A stretch of DNA of 12,281 bases from Firmicutes bacterium UBA5496 (GCA_002427015.1 DIPE01000002.1:16416-28696); one strand, 5' to 3'; shown: positions 1 through 8,097, numbered from the stretch's first letter. Translations and numbers: made by a program. Notes: generated by a model not told the origin, from the letters alone.

Positions 1-647
1 TCTATCAGCAGCTCCAGGTGTATAAGCTGGAAAGCCAGGTCATCGTCCTTAAAGGAAGGAGCGGCACCGGCAAGACCGAAATCCTCAGGCTCCTTGGGCA
101 ACAGGGTTACCCGGTGCTGGACCTGGAAGGCCTGGCGCGCCATCGGGGTTCAAGTTTTGGCGACTGGGAGGATGAGAAGCCTCAGTCCCAAAAAAACTTT
201 GACTCTCTCCTGCTTGAAAAACTACAGGCTCTCCGGGATAGCCCCTACATTCTCCTGGAGGGGGAGAGCAGGCGCATCGGTAACATCTGCCTGCCGAAGT
301 TTTTATTTACGGCCATGCAGAAGGCGCCGGTATTTGAGATTTATGGCAGTCTGCCCCGGCGAACTGAGCGCATCCTCAGGGATTATGCCCCTAGAAGCAG
401 TGAAGCCCGAGTTAACACCTACTTGGCCCTGTCCAGGCTGGAAGGTATATTGTCTAAGGGGCTGTTTACTGAGCTGAAGCAATGCCTGGATGCTGAAGAC
501 TATGCTCGCTTTGTGGAACTAATCCTTGTCAAGCATTACGATCGGCTTTATGAACATAAACTCCCAGGGAAACAAGTGCTGGCGAGAGTCAACTCCGACG
601 AGACAGATAAAGCTGCAGCTGCAATCGCCGCCTTATTAGAAGCATAG
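1..647 (+). CDS. mnmH: tRNA 2-selenouridine synthase, C-terminal P-loop part (5' truncated by window edge)
   Basis: MnmH/SelU converts 2-thiouridine at tRNA wobble position 34 to 2-selenouridine, through a geranylated intermediate and using selenophosphate from SelD; it acts in the cytosol. The frame is open to the left edge, so the GTG at 18 is not convincing as a start and the gene probably begins outside the window. What is visible is the nucleotide-binding domain: a Walker A motif GRSGTGKT (about nt 54-77), the family signature DLEGLARHRGSSFG (nt 120-161) and the EGESRRIG motif (about nt 262-285), with a typical tail containing HYDRLYEH. The N-terminal rhodanese domain with its catalytic cysteine is not in view. 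Some clostridia and archaea encode the two domains as separate genes, so I cannot say whether this is a fused or split enzyme. It lies upstream of another tRNA-modification gene, miaB, separated by about 130 nt. Confidence 0.88.
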   Translation, partial: YQQLQVYKLESQVIVLKGRSGTGKTEILRLLGQQGYPVLDLEGLARHRGSSFGDWEDEKPQSQKNFDSLLLEKLQALRDSPYILLEGESRRIGNICLPKFLFTAMQKAPVFEIYGSLPRRTERILRDYAPRSSEARVNTYLALSRLEGILSKGLFTELKQCLDAEDYARFVELILVKHYDRLYEHKLPGKQVLARVNSDETDKAAAAIAALLEA

Positions 648-648
648 G

Positions 649-708
649 ACGGTTTTTCCGCTTCTGGAGTTATCGACCTAATGGAAGCAAAACCGTGCCT
701 ATGTTTTT
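649..708 (+). terminator. possible weak terminator / bulged inverted repeat after mnmH
   Basis: The left arm is ACGGTTTT (649-656) plus GCTTC (660-664), interrupted by TCC. The right arm is GAAGC (684-688) plus AAAACCGT (689-696). This makes a 5+8 bp stem with a 3-nt bulge and a 19-nt loop, beginning two bases after the mnmH stop codon. A T5 tract follows at 704-708, but seven bases downstream of the stem, so it is not a textbook intrinsic terminator. It could instead be a processing or regulatory hairpin. Confidence 0.35.
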
Positions 709-716
709 CTATCCCT

Positions 717-745
717 TTGCGCTTTACAACTTTTCCTAGTAAAAT
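717..745 (+). promoter_or_regulatory. weak candidate sigma-A promoter for the miaB-hfq operon
   Basis: A -10-like TAAAAT (740-745, five of six consensus bases) lies 17 nt after a poor -35-like TTGCGC (717-722, three of six). It sits in the only non-coding gap upstream of miaB, 35 nt before its start codon. The match is weak and is supported mainly by position. Confidence 0.25.
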
Positions 746-767
746 AGAAACACAGCCCAGAGGACAC

Positions 768-773
768 GGAGGT
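768..773 (+). promoter_or_regulatory. ribosome binding site deciding the miaB start
   Basis: GGAGGT lies six bases before the ATG at 780. The frame stays open upstream to an ATG at 681, but that one has no comparable site, and the extra N-terminal residues do not look like MiaB. The 780 start is therefore preferred. Confidence 0.8.
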
Positions 774-779
774 AGAGAA

Positions 780-2111
780 ATGGCCGGAAGAACACCCAAA
801 ACATATTACATAAAGACATATGGCTGCCAGATGAATGTCAGGGACAGCGAGACCATCGCCGGCATCTTTCAGGGATTGGGGCTTGCCCCTGCCCAGGATA
901 TGACTGAGGCCGATGTCATCTTAGTCAACACCTGCACTGTCCGGGACAAGGCCGAACAAAAGGTCTACGGCCTCCTAGGGCGGTTCCGGGAATTAAAGGA
1001 AGAAAATCCTGATTTAATCCTGGGCATTTGCGGCTGCATGCCCCAGCAAAGAGAAGTGGCCAAGCACTTGAGATCCCGGTACCCTTATCTGGACATTATT
1101 ATCGGCACCCACAATCTCAACCAGCTGACAGCATATATGCAGCAGGTCCTGAATGAGCGCCGGCAGGTCTTTGAAATCTGGGAGGAAAGGGCCTCGGAAG
1201 AACTGGCCATGCCTGCCCGCCGCGCCGGCAAATTTAAGGCCTTTGTCAATATCTCCTGGGGCTGCAACAACTTCTGTACATACTGCATTGTCCCTTATGT
1301 CCGGGGCCGGGAAAAAAGCCGGGAACCCCAATCAATCCTGGAAGAAATCACTGGCCTGGCCAAAGAAGGTTTCGTAGAGATTACTCTGCTGGGGCAAAAT
1401 GTCAACAGCTACGGCAAAGACTTGCCAGGCAAGCCGGATTTTGCCCGGCTGTTAAAAGAGATTAGCGCCATTCCGGGAATTGAGCGCATTCGCTTTATGA
1501 CTTCTCACCCTAAAGATGTCAGTGAGCGCCTAATCGCAGCCATGGCCGCGCTGCCCAAGGTCTGCAATCATCTGCACCTGCCCCTGCAGGCCGGGAGCAA
1601 TCGCATCCTCGGCCTCATGAACCGGGGATATACCCGTGAACACTACATGAACCTGGTACGGAAGATTCGCTCTGCCCTGCCCGAAATTGCTTTGACTACA
1701 GATATAATTGTGGGGTTCCCCGGTGAAACCGAGGCGGATTTTCAGGCTACCCTTGAGATTATTGAGCAGGTTCGCTTTGATTCAGCCTTTACCTTTATGT
1801 ACTCCCCTCGGGCAGGAACGCCTGCGGCTTCTATGGAAGAACAGCTGGCCCAGCGGGAAATGGGGGAGAGGCTGCAGCGGTTAATTGCTGTGCAGAATGC
1901 CATCAGCCTTGCACGCAATCAGGAGCTGGTGGGAACCACCCAGGAGATATTGGTGGATGAATGGGCGGACAATAAAGCTAAGGGGAGGACCACCACCAAT
2001 AAGCTGGTCTTCTTTGACAGTCCCCAGGATTTGACTGGGACTATTGTCCATGTCAAGATAACCGCGGCCAAGACCTGGAGCCTGGCAGGAGAATTGGGGG
2101 ATGAAGCATGA
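780..2111 (+). CDS. miaB: tRNA-2-methylthio-N6-dimethylallyladenosine synthase MiaB
   Basis: This radical SAM methylthiotransferase turns i6A37 into ms2i6A37 in tRNAs reading UNN codons, using two iron-sulfur clusters. The 443-residue length is normal. The N-terminal UPF0004 domain carries cluster cysteines C16 (YGCQMN), C52 (NTCTVR) and C86 (CGCMPQ). The radical SAM domain has C162-NNF-C166-TY-C169 (CxxxCxxC), a SAM-binding IVGFPGET segment near residue 310 and the HLPLQAGSN motif near 265. A C-terminal TRAM domain covers roughly 375-440. The NTCTVR and SYGKD segments favour MiaB over MtaB or RimO. Its stop overlaps the mutS start (ATGA), which suggests translational coupling. MiaA, the enzyme making its substrate i6A, is encoded five genes along in the same run. 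Confidence 0.97.
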   Translation: MAGRTPKTYYIKTYGCQMNVRDSETIAGIFQGLGLAPAQDMTEADVILVNTCTVRDKAEQKVYGLLGRFRELKEENPDLILGICGCMPQQREVAKHLRSRYPYLDIIIGTHNLNQLTAYMQQVLNERRQVFEIWEERASEELAMPARRAGKFKAFVNISWGCNNFCTYCIVPYVRGREKSREPQSILEEITGLAKEGFVEITLLGQNVNSYGKDLPGKPDFARLLKEISAIPGIERIRFMTSHPKDVSERLIAAMAALPKVCNHLHLPLQAGSNRILGLMNRGYTREHYMNLVRKIRSALPEIALTTDIIVGFPGETEADFQATLEIIEQVRFDSAFTFMYSPRAGTPAASMEEQLAQREMGERLQRLIAVQNAISLARNQELVGTTQEILVDEWADNKAKGRTTTNKLVFFDSPQDLTGTIVHVKITAAKTWSLAGELGDEA

Positions 2112-4639
2112 AGCTGACGCCGATGATGCAGCAGTACCGTGAGACCAAGGAACAGTACCCCGATTGTCTGCTGATGTTTCGGGTGGGGGACTTTTTTGAG
2201 CTCTTTTTTGAGGATGCTGTCATTGCATCCCGGGAACTGAATATCGCCCTGACCAGCAGGGATAAAAAAGAGGGAGAAAAGGGGACGCCCATGGCCGGGG
2301 TGCCCCATCATGCCTTGGATGCCTATTTGGGCAAACTGGTGAAAAGCGGTTACAAAGTTGCCATCTGCGACCAAGTGGAGGATCCACAGCTGGCCAAGGG
2401 CCTGGTAAAAAGAGAAGTGGTGCGGGTGATAACCCCCGGCACCATTATTGAGGATAACCTGCTGGAACCTACTGAAAACAATTGGTTATTGGCCCTGGTG
2501 CGCCAGCAGGAAGAATGGGGCCTGGCCTTTACCGATATTTCCACCGGCCAGTTCCAGTGTTCCCAGTTTGCCGGTTCTTTGGAACAGGTTGAGTCCATCA
2601 TCGCCTCTCTCAACCCCAGAGAAATCATTTCCGACGAGAAAGCTGACAGTTTGGGCTTTCCCGCCAATTCTCAGGTGGAAGCAATCAGCCCGGAACAAAT
2701 AAGCAGCGTATCCGCTGATTTGCCCCGGGAACATTTTCTGCATGCCAAGCCCCTTGCGGCAAAAGCTGCAGCCCTTATCCTCACCTATCTCCGAGACAGG
2801 CAAATGGCCTTTCCTGAGCATCCTGGGGACCTTGCCTGGTATGATCCCGGCAGTTTTATGTACTTGGACGCCACTTCCCAGCGCAATCTGGAGATACTGG
2901 CCCCCTTGGGCGGGAACAGCAGCGGCCCTTCCCTGCTCAAGGTAGTGGACAAGACGATTACAGCCATGGGCAGCCGCAAGCTCAAGAATATATTAATCGC
3001 TCCCCTGGCGGATGCAGCGGCAATTGAAAAGAGGCTGGACTCAGTGGAGTTCTTCTTTGACAACTATGTGCTGCGCAAAAAAGCCCGGGAATTGCTCCGA
3101 GATATCTACGATCTCGAAAGGATAGTAACGAAGATCAACTATAAGAGCGCCAATGCCAGGGATTTGCTGGCCCTTGCCCGCTCCCTGCAGCTTGTGCCTT
3201 CCCTGGCAGAACTTGTAGCGGCAATGCCGGGGGGGGGACCACAGCAGCTGGGGGACTACTCCCAGCTATGCGCCTTAATTTTCCGGGCTATACAGCCGGA
3301 GCCGCCTGTCTCCGTTCGGGATGGCAATATCATCCGCCAGGGATATTCCCAGGAGCTGGATGAAATCCGCCAACTGGCGGCCAGCGGCAGCAGCTGGATT
3401 CGCAAGTATGAGGGGAAACTGCGGGATGAGACGGGGATAAAGTCCCTGAAGATAGGCTTTAACAAAGTTTTTGGCTATTATATTGAAGTGACCCGCACCC
3501 ACCTGGACCTGGCGCCCGACTGGTTTATCCGCAAGCAGACATTGGTTAATTGCGAACGCTTTGAGACTGAGGAGCTGAAACAATGGGAGGATAAAATCCT
3601 CTCCGCCAACGACCGCAAACAAAGTCTGGAGTACCAGCTGTTTTGTGCCCTGCGGGAGGAAACCGGCAAATGGAGCCCTCAGATTCAGGCCACTGCCCGC
3701 GCCTTGGCCGCCCTGGATTGCTGGCAGGCTTTGGCGGAAACCGCCGCCGAAAACAACTATTGCCGCCCAGTCATTGATGACAGCTCAGCCCTGGATATCC
3801 GGGATGGCCGCCATCCTGTGGTAGAGCAGTTTGGAATTATGCAGTTTGTGGCCAACGACTGCCTGCTGGACACCCACAGCCGCCAGATCATGATCATCAC
3901 CGGTCCCAATATGGCAGGCAAGTCCACGTATATGCGGCAAGTGGCCCTCATTGCCCTCCTGGCACAGGCCGGCAGTTTTGTTCCTGCCAGTTACGCCCGC
4001 ATCGGCGTTCTGGATGCCATTTTTACCCGCATCGGCGCCAGCGATGACCTGGCTTCCGGGCGCAGCACCTTTATGGTGGAAATGGCGGAACTGGCCAGAA
4101 TCCTGGCTCGAGCGACTCCCAGGAGCCTCATTCTCTTAGATGAGATTGGCAGGGGAACGGGAACGGCAGATGGTATCAGCATCGCCAGAGCCACCTTGGA
4201 ATACCTGCATAATAAGCCGGCCATGGCGGCCAAGACCCTGTTTGCCACTCATTATCATCAGCTGACGGGGCTTGCGGAAGAGCTTGGCAGAGTAATTAAC
4301 TGTTCCATTCAGGTCTCAGAAAAAGAGGGAGAAGTGACCTTCCTGCACAAAATCGTTGCCGGGGGCAGCGACAGGAGCTATGGCATCCATGTAGCCAAAC
4401 TGGCGGGACTGCCTCAGGAGCTGGTGACCTGCGCCGAGAGCTATATTTCCGAAGAGGACTGGCCTTCGCAAGCACAGATACAAGTTGCCGCTGCCCGTGA
4501 GGACAGTCAGCCCCAACTCAAGTCTGTGGTAAAAATCTTGCAGGCATTGAACCTGGATGAAATTTCTCCCCGCCAGGCCTGGACTGAGCTGGACAGGCTG
4601 AAGCGTCTGGCAGCAGAGGTGAAAATAAATGAAGATTAA
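2108..4639 (+). CDS. mutS: DNA mismatch repair protein MutS
   Basis: MutS recognises mismatches and small loops and recruits MutL in an ATP-dependent way. The 843-residue length fits the MutS1 family. Visible elements, in order, are the mismatch-reading F-x-E motif F29-F30-E31 (GDFFELF), the connector and lever domains, the clamp-region signature GYYIEVTR (about residues 456-463), Walker A GPNMAGKST (599-607), an ABC-signature-like ASDDLASGRSTFM stretch, Walker B ILLDE (D678-E679) and the FATHYH switch. The C-terminal tail ISPRQAW...DRLKRL matches the usual MutS end. The usual beta-clamp pentapeptide before that tail is not obvious; a degenerate QPQLKSVV is at 801-808. An uninterrupted G9 run at 3229-3237 encodes Pro-Gly-Gly-Gly at residues 374-377. 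The start codon shares ATGA with the miaB stop, and the end overlaps mutL by 11 nt. Confidence 0.98.
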   Translation: MKLTPMMQQYRETKEQYPDCLLMFRVGDFFELFFEDAVIASRELNIALTSRDKKEGEKGTPMAGVPHHALDAYLGKLVKSGYKVAICDQVEDPQLAKGLVKREVVRVITPGTIIEDNLLEPTENNWLLALVRQQEEWGLAFTDISTGQFQCSQFAGSLEQVESIIASLNPREIISDEKADSLGFPANSQVEAISPEQISSVSADLPREHFLHAKPLAAKAAALILTYLRDRQMAFPEHPGDLAWYDPGSFMYLDATSQRNLEILAPLGGNSSGPSLLKVVDKTITAMGSRKLKNILIAPLADAAAIEKRLDSVEFFFDNYVLRKKARELLRDIYDLERIVTKINYKSANARDLLALARSLQLVPSLAELVAAMPGGGPQQLGDYSQLCALIFRAIQPEPPVSVRDGNIIRQGYSQELDEIRQLAASGSSWIRKYEGKLRDETGIKSLKIGFNKVFGYYIEVTRTHLDLAPDWFIRKQTLVNCERFETEELKQWEDKILSANDRKQSLEYQLFCALREETGKWSPQIQATARALAALDCWQALAETAAENNYCRPVIDDSSALDIRDGRHPVVEQFGIMQFVANDCLLDTHSRQIMIITGPNMAGKSTYMRQVALIALLAQAGSFVPASYARIGVLDAIFTRIGASDDLASGRSTFMVEMAELARILARATPRSLILLDEIGRGTGTADGISIARATLEYLHNKPAMAAKTLFATHYHQLTGLAEELGRVINCSIQVSEKEGEVTFLHKIVAGGSDRSYGIHVAKLAGLPQELVTCAESYISEEDWPSQAQIQVAAAREDSQPQLKSVVKILQALNLDEISPRQAWTELDRLKRLAAEVKINED

Positions 4640-6365
4640 CATCCTCAGTGAAGAAACCATACTGAAGATCGCCGCCGGCGAGGTGGTGGAAAGGCCGGCC
4701 TCGGTGGTCAAAGAGTTGGTGGACAACGCAGTGGACGCCGGGGCGACCACTGTCAGCATTGAAGTATTTAACGGCGGTCTGGACAGCATCATTGTCAGCG
4801 ACGACGGCGAGGGTATGGCTGCCGAGGACCTGGCTTTGGCTGTCCTCAGGCATAGCACCAGCAAAATCGCCGGCAGCAGTGATTTGTTCAACATCACCAC
4901 CATGGGGTTCCGGGGGGAGGCTCTGGCCAGCATCGGCGCTGTGTCGGCAATGACCATCACTAGCGGCAGGCGCCAAGATGTGGCCGGCAGCGTTCTCACG
5001 GTCACTGGGGGGCAGCAGGGAGAAGTGGAACCGGCAGCCAATCCCGGCGGCACTAAAATTGAAGTGAGGGCCTTATTTTTTAATACTCCCGCCCGCAAAA
5101 AGTTTTTGCGCAAACCCGCAGCCGAGTTTACCGCCATTGCGGAAATAGTGCATCAACAAGTTTTGGCCCGGCCGGGAATTCGCTTTAAGCTCTTGCACAA
5201 CGGCAAGTCTGTGCTATCTTCGCCGGGCACCGGCAGCCTGACAGATGCCATTACTGCATTGGCTGGAACCGAAATCGCGGAAAATCTTCTCCCCTGCAGC
5301 GGCTCGTCAGAGGGCTATACAGTCAGCGGTTATATAGTCAGGCCGGAATTTCACCGCAGCAACCGGGCAATGCAATATTTTACTGTCAATGGGCGCCCAG
5401 TGAGTCTGCGCTTGGCAGGCAGCGCCTTGGAGAGGGCGTATCACACCTTGCTGCCGGTAAACCGCTACCCAATTGCCTTTCTCAATCTGGAGGTCCCCAG
5501 CAGCCAGGTGGACGTCAATGTCCATCCCGCCAAGCGGGAAGTGAAATTCAGCGATGCCAGCAAGATATTCACTTTGGTCTCCTGGTCCTGCGGGGAGGCT
5601 TTGAAACCTGTGACCGCCATTCCCCACAGACCCCCTGCGGAGATTAGTTATCAACGCCCTGAATCCCCTGAGACAGTTTCTTATCCTCGCTCCGGGTATT
5701 CACCCCCCTTAGCCTATAGAATCCAGCCTGAAGGCAAACAGGTCGTTCAGGAAGCATTTAAGACGCCGCTGCCTGCCGGAGGCCAGGTTGATTATCCAGG
5801 CACAGTCCTGGGGCAGGTGTTTTCTACTTTTCTGGTGGTGGCGACCCCCTCTGAGCTGCGCCTGGTGGACCAGCACGCAGCCCAGGAAAGGGTATTATAT
5901 GAAAAATATCTGGGGTTGCTAAAAGAGGGTGAAAGGCCGGGACAGGTGATTATTCCGATTGAAACTCCTCTTTCCGGACGCAGCCGCCAGTTTGTGGAGG
6001 CCTGGCTGCCGAGGCTTACGGAACTGGGCTTTAAAATCCAGCTGACCGATACGGGCATGGTCCTGAAAGAAGCGCCGGTGCTCTTTAAAAAGGTGTTATC
6101 AGAAGCGGATATTCTTGAAATTATTGAGTACTTGCAGCAACATGAGGGCAGCGAATACAGTCTTGGCGATTATCAACAGGCGGCTTTGATGCTGCTGGCC
6201 TGCAAAGGGGCCGTCAAGGCCAATCAGCGCTTGTCCCCCGGTGAAAGCCTGCAGCTCCTCATGGACCTTGAAGCATGCGAAAACAGCCGCACCTGCCCCC
6301 ACGGGCGCCCAATCTGGGTGGCCTTTAACCGGGAGAACCTTGAAAAATTGTTTGCCAGGAGATAG
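4629..6365 (+). CDS. mutL: DNA mismatch repair protein MutL, endonuclease type
   Basis: MutL couples MutS recognition to strand incision and excision. The N-terminal GHKL ATPase shows motif I with E29 and N33 (KELVDNAVDAG), motif II SDDGEGM and motif III GFRGEALASIG, followed by the NVHPAKREV segment near residue 300. A proline-rich linker (roughly residues 330-390) leads to the C-terminal dimerisation/nuclease domain. That domain contains the full metal-binding set: DQHA-x2-E-x4-E (D414 to E425), ACKGAVK (from A524) and CPHGRP (556-561). These residues mark the nicking MutL used by bacteria without MutH. At 578 residues it is complete. A ribosome site AGAGGT (4615-4620) lies eight bases before the ATG, inside the mutS end. 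The segment aligned with the MutL clamp-binding motif reads GQVIIP (438-443), lacking the leading glutamine. Confidence 0.97.
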   Translation: MKINILSEETILKIAAGEVVERPASVVKELVDNAVDAGATTVSIEVFNGGLDSIIVSDDGEGMAAEDLALAVLRHSTSKIAGSSDLFNITTMGFRGEALASIGAVSAMTITSGRRQDVAGSVLTVTGGQQGEVEPAANPGGTKIEVRALFFNTPARKKFLRKPAAEFTAIAEIVHQQVLARPGIRFKLLHNGKSVLSSPGTGSLTDAITALAGTEIAENLLPCSGSSEGYTVSGYIVRPEFHRSNRAMQYFTVNGRPVSLRLAGSALERAYHTLLPVNRYPIAFLNLEVPSSQVDVNVHPAKREVKFSDASKIFTLVSWSCGEALKPVTAIPHRPPAEISYQRPESPETVSYPRSGYSPPLAYRIQPEGKQVVQEAFKTPLPAGGQVDYPGTVLGQVFSTFLVVATPSELRLVDQHAAQERVLYEKYLGLLKEGERPGQVIIPIETPLSGRSRQFVEAWLPRLTELGFKIQLTDTGMVLKEAPVLFKKVLSEADILEIIEYLQQHEGSEYSLGDYQQAALMLLACKGAVKANQRLSPGESLQLLMDLEACENSRTCPHGRPIWVAFNRENLEKLFARR

Positions 6366-6367
6366 AG

Positions 6368-7144
6368 ATGTTAGTGACCACTGCCCGCAAACCCAGCAAA
6401 GCCATAGAAGCTGAGGCCAGGGAAATTGCCGCGGCCCATGGCATTCCCTGCCTGCCCAGGGGAAACCGGAATCTAGAATCCCTTTTAAGGGAGTTTAACA
6501 CGGTGCTGGTTCTCAGTGACAGAGGTTTGTCTTGCTTTACCCCCGGCGGCGAACTCTTTTTTCATCCCAATATGGCGGCGGTGCGCATCCGCTTGCTGCG
6601 CCAGGGAAAAGAGGATAAGATGCTGGATATATGTGAGCTTACTCCCGGGGACAGTTTTCTGGACTGCACCGCCGGCCTTTGCTCCGACAGTTTGGTGGCC
6701 AAATACCAAGTGGGGGAGAAGGGGAGAGTCTTGTCCCTGGAACAGTCCCTGCCAATCTACCTGGTCATGCTGCATGGGCTGAAAAACGCCAACCCCCCTC
6801 GCTTTCGAGAACTGGCGCGGGGGATTGAGCTGGTGCATGCAGACTTTCGCAGCTATCTGCAGCAATTGCCTCCCCGCTCCTTTGATGTGGTATATTTTGA
6901 CCCCATGTTTGATGTGCCTGTCTTGGAGGCTTCTTCGCTAATGCCCCTGCGTCCCCTTGCCTGTGACAAGCCCCTGACCCCTGGGGATATCGACTTGGCT
7001 GCCCGGGTGGCCAGGAGGAGAGTAGTGGTCAAACAGCGTTCCTTCTTTGATTTTTCCCGGCTGGGAATGTCCCAGCGAGGAGGGCCAAGACGCAAGACAG
7101 CCTATGGTGTCCTGGAGATTAAGGAGAATGAAAATGGTTTCTAA
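6368..7144 (+). CDS. RsmJ-like class I SAM-dependent methyltransferase
   Basis: This predicted cytosolic SAM-dependent methyltransferase of 258 residues resembles the RsmJ/YhiQ family, whose gammaproteobacterial member makes m2G1516 in 16S rRNA. The evidence is a motif I-like DCTAGLCSDS starting at D99, an acidic strand-2 end (LSLEQS), VVYFDPMF with catalytic-type D178-P179-M180-F181, and a late RVVVKQ strand (218-223). The DPMF plus RVVVK(R/Q) pairing is characteristic of RsmJ. The N-terminal 95 residues also follow the RsmJ plan (VLVLSDRGL, then a gly/his/asn segment FHPNMA). The gene starts two bases after mutL with AGGAG at 6357-6361, and overlaps miaA by 11 nt, so it is embedded in the operon. 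The substrate is not established; rRNA is an inference from the family, and tRNA would fit the neighbours. Confidence 0.82.
   Translation: MLVTTARKPSKAIEAEAREIAAAHGIPCLPRGNRNLESLLREFNTVLVLSDRGLSCFTPGGELFFHPNMAAVRIRLLRQGKEDKMLDICELTPGDSFLDCTAGLCSDSLVAKYQVGEKGRVLSLEQSLPIYLVMLHGLKNANPPRFRELARGIELVHADFRSYLQQLPPRSFDVVYFDPMFDVPVLEASSLMPLRPLACDKPLTPGDIDLAARVARRRVVVKQRSFFDFSRLGMSQRGGPRRKTAYGVLEIKENENGF
7121..7126 (+). promoter_or_regulatory. ribosome binding site deciding the miaA start
   Basis: AAGGAG ends one base before an ATG at 7128 (too close) and seven bases before the ATG at 7134 (ideal). The site selects 7134 and rejects the longer frame opening at 7047. It lies within the end of the methyltransferase gene. 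Confidence 0.75.
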
Positions 7145-8084
7145 AATCCCCTTGCTGGTTATCGCCGGTCCAACAGCCTCAGGGAAATCTGCCGCTGCGC
7201 TGGAGCTGGCCCAAATCTTCAACGGCGAAATTGTTTCCGCCGATTCCATGCAGGTGTATAAATACATGGATATCGGCACCGCCAAGGTGGATCTGGCCAC
7301 TCAGGCGCAAGTCCCACACCACATGTTGGATGTGGTAGAGCCTGACGAAGACTTTTCCCTGGCCCAGTACAAAGCACAGGCCGATAAAATAATCCAAGAT
7401 ATTTGGCGTCGGCAGCGCCTGCCAATCATGGCCGGGGGCACTGGTCTTTACATTAAGGCCGTTACAGAAAACTATCCCCTGGAACAGATGCCCTTTGATG
7501 CCGGCTGCCGGGCGGAGCTCAATCGAATCTGGGATGAACGGGGCCGGGGCTACATGGTCAGCTGGCTGAGACAAGTTGATCCGGAGACAGCGGCCAAAGC
7601 CATGGACCGCAGGCGAATTGTCCGGGCCCTGGAAATTTATGAGCTTACCGGCAGCAGCCAAACTGAAATCCACCGGCGGGCCAAAGCAGAAAGTCCCTTC
7701 GACGCCCTGATTTTTGCCCTTACCCTGCCCAGGCAGCGATTATATGAACGCATAGAGACAAGAGCTGAAGCCATGGTTATTCAGGGCTTAATTGGAGAAT
7801 ATATAAAATTGATTGAGAGAGGATATTCTCCAGGCGCCAAGGCTATGCAGGGGCTGGGTTATTATCATGCGGGCATGTATGTTGCCGGCAGCTGGACCCG
7901 GGAGGAGATGATCGCCAATCTCCAGCGGGATACCAGGCGCTATGCCAAGCGGCAACTGTCCTGGTTCCGGGGCATGGAGGATGTTATTTGGCTGGATAAC
8001 AACAACCCACAGTCCAGCCTGGAGAGAATTTCTTTACTTACAGCAGGAAAATTACAGCAATACAGCGAAGTACTAAAAATATAG
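7134..8084 (+). CDS. miaA: tRNA dimethylallyltransferase MiaA
   Basis: MiaA transfers the dimethylallyl group from DMAPP to N6 of A37 in tRNAs reading UNN codons, giving the i6A substrate of MiaB. From the 7134 start the protein is 316 residues, the usual length. It opens with the P-loop GPTASGKS (12-19), followed by the DSMQVYKYMDIGTAK substrate-binding segment, PHHMLDVVEP and GGTGLYIKA. The central RRIVRALEIYELTG and the C-terminal Q-R-x-T-RRYAKRQLSWFR stretch are both family hallmarks. The gene overlaps the end of the methyltransferase by 11 nt and stops 26 nt before hfq. The miaA-hfq pairing is conserved from proteobacteria to Bacillus. Confidence 0.97.
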   Translation: MVSKIPLLVIAGPTASGKSAAALELAQIFNGEIVSADSMQVYKYMDIGTAKVDLATQAQVPHHMLDVVEPDEDFSLAQYKAQADKIIQDIWRRQRLPIMAGGTGLYIKAVTENYPLEQMPFDAGCRAELNRIWDERGRGYMVSWLRQVDPETAAKAMDRRRIVRALEIYELTGSSQTEIHRRAKAESPFDALIFALTLPRQRLYERIETRAEAMVIQGLIGEYIKLIERGYSPGAKAMQGLGYYHAGMYVAGSWTREEMIANLQRDTRRYAKRQLSWFRGMEDVIWLDNNNPQSSLERISLLTAGKLQQYSEVLKI

Positions 8085-8097
8085 ATATATAGAAAGA

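Noticed and set aside
681..779. Longer N-terminus for miaB starting at ATG 681
   Set aside because: It would start inside the inverted repeat and run through the spacer; the GGAGGT site six bases before ATG 780 and the MiaB length favour 780.
4316..5137. Minus-strand open frame of 273 codons across the mutS-mutL junction
   Set aside because: It lies opposite two strongly conserved genes, has no plausible ribosome site or family resemblance, and is a typical antisense shadow of GC-rich coding DNA.
7047..7133. Longer miaA starting at ATG 7047
   Set aside because: The added residues are an out-of-frame reading of the methyltransferase end; AAGGAG at 7121-7126 selects ATG 7134, giving the normal N-terminus before the P-loop.
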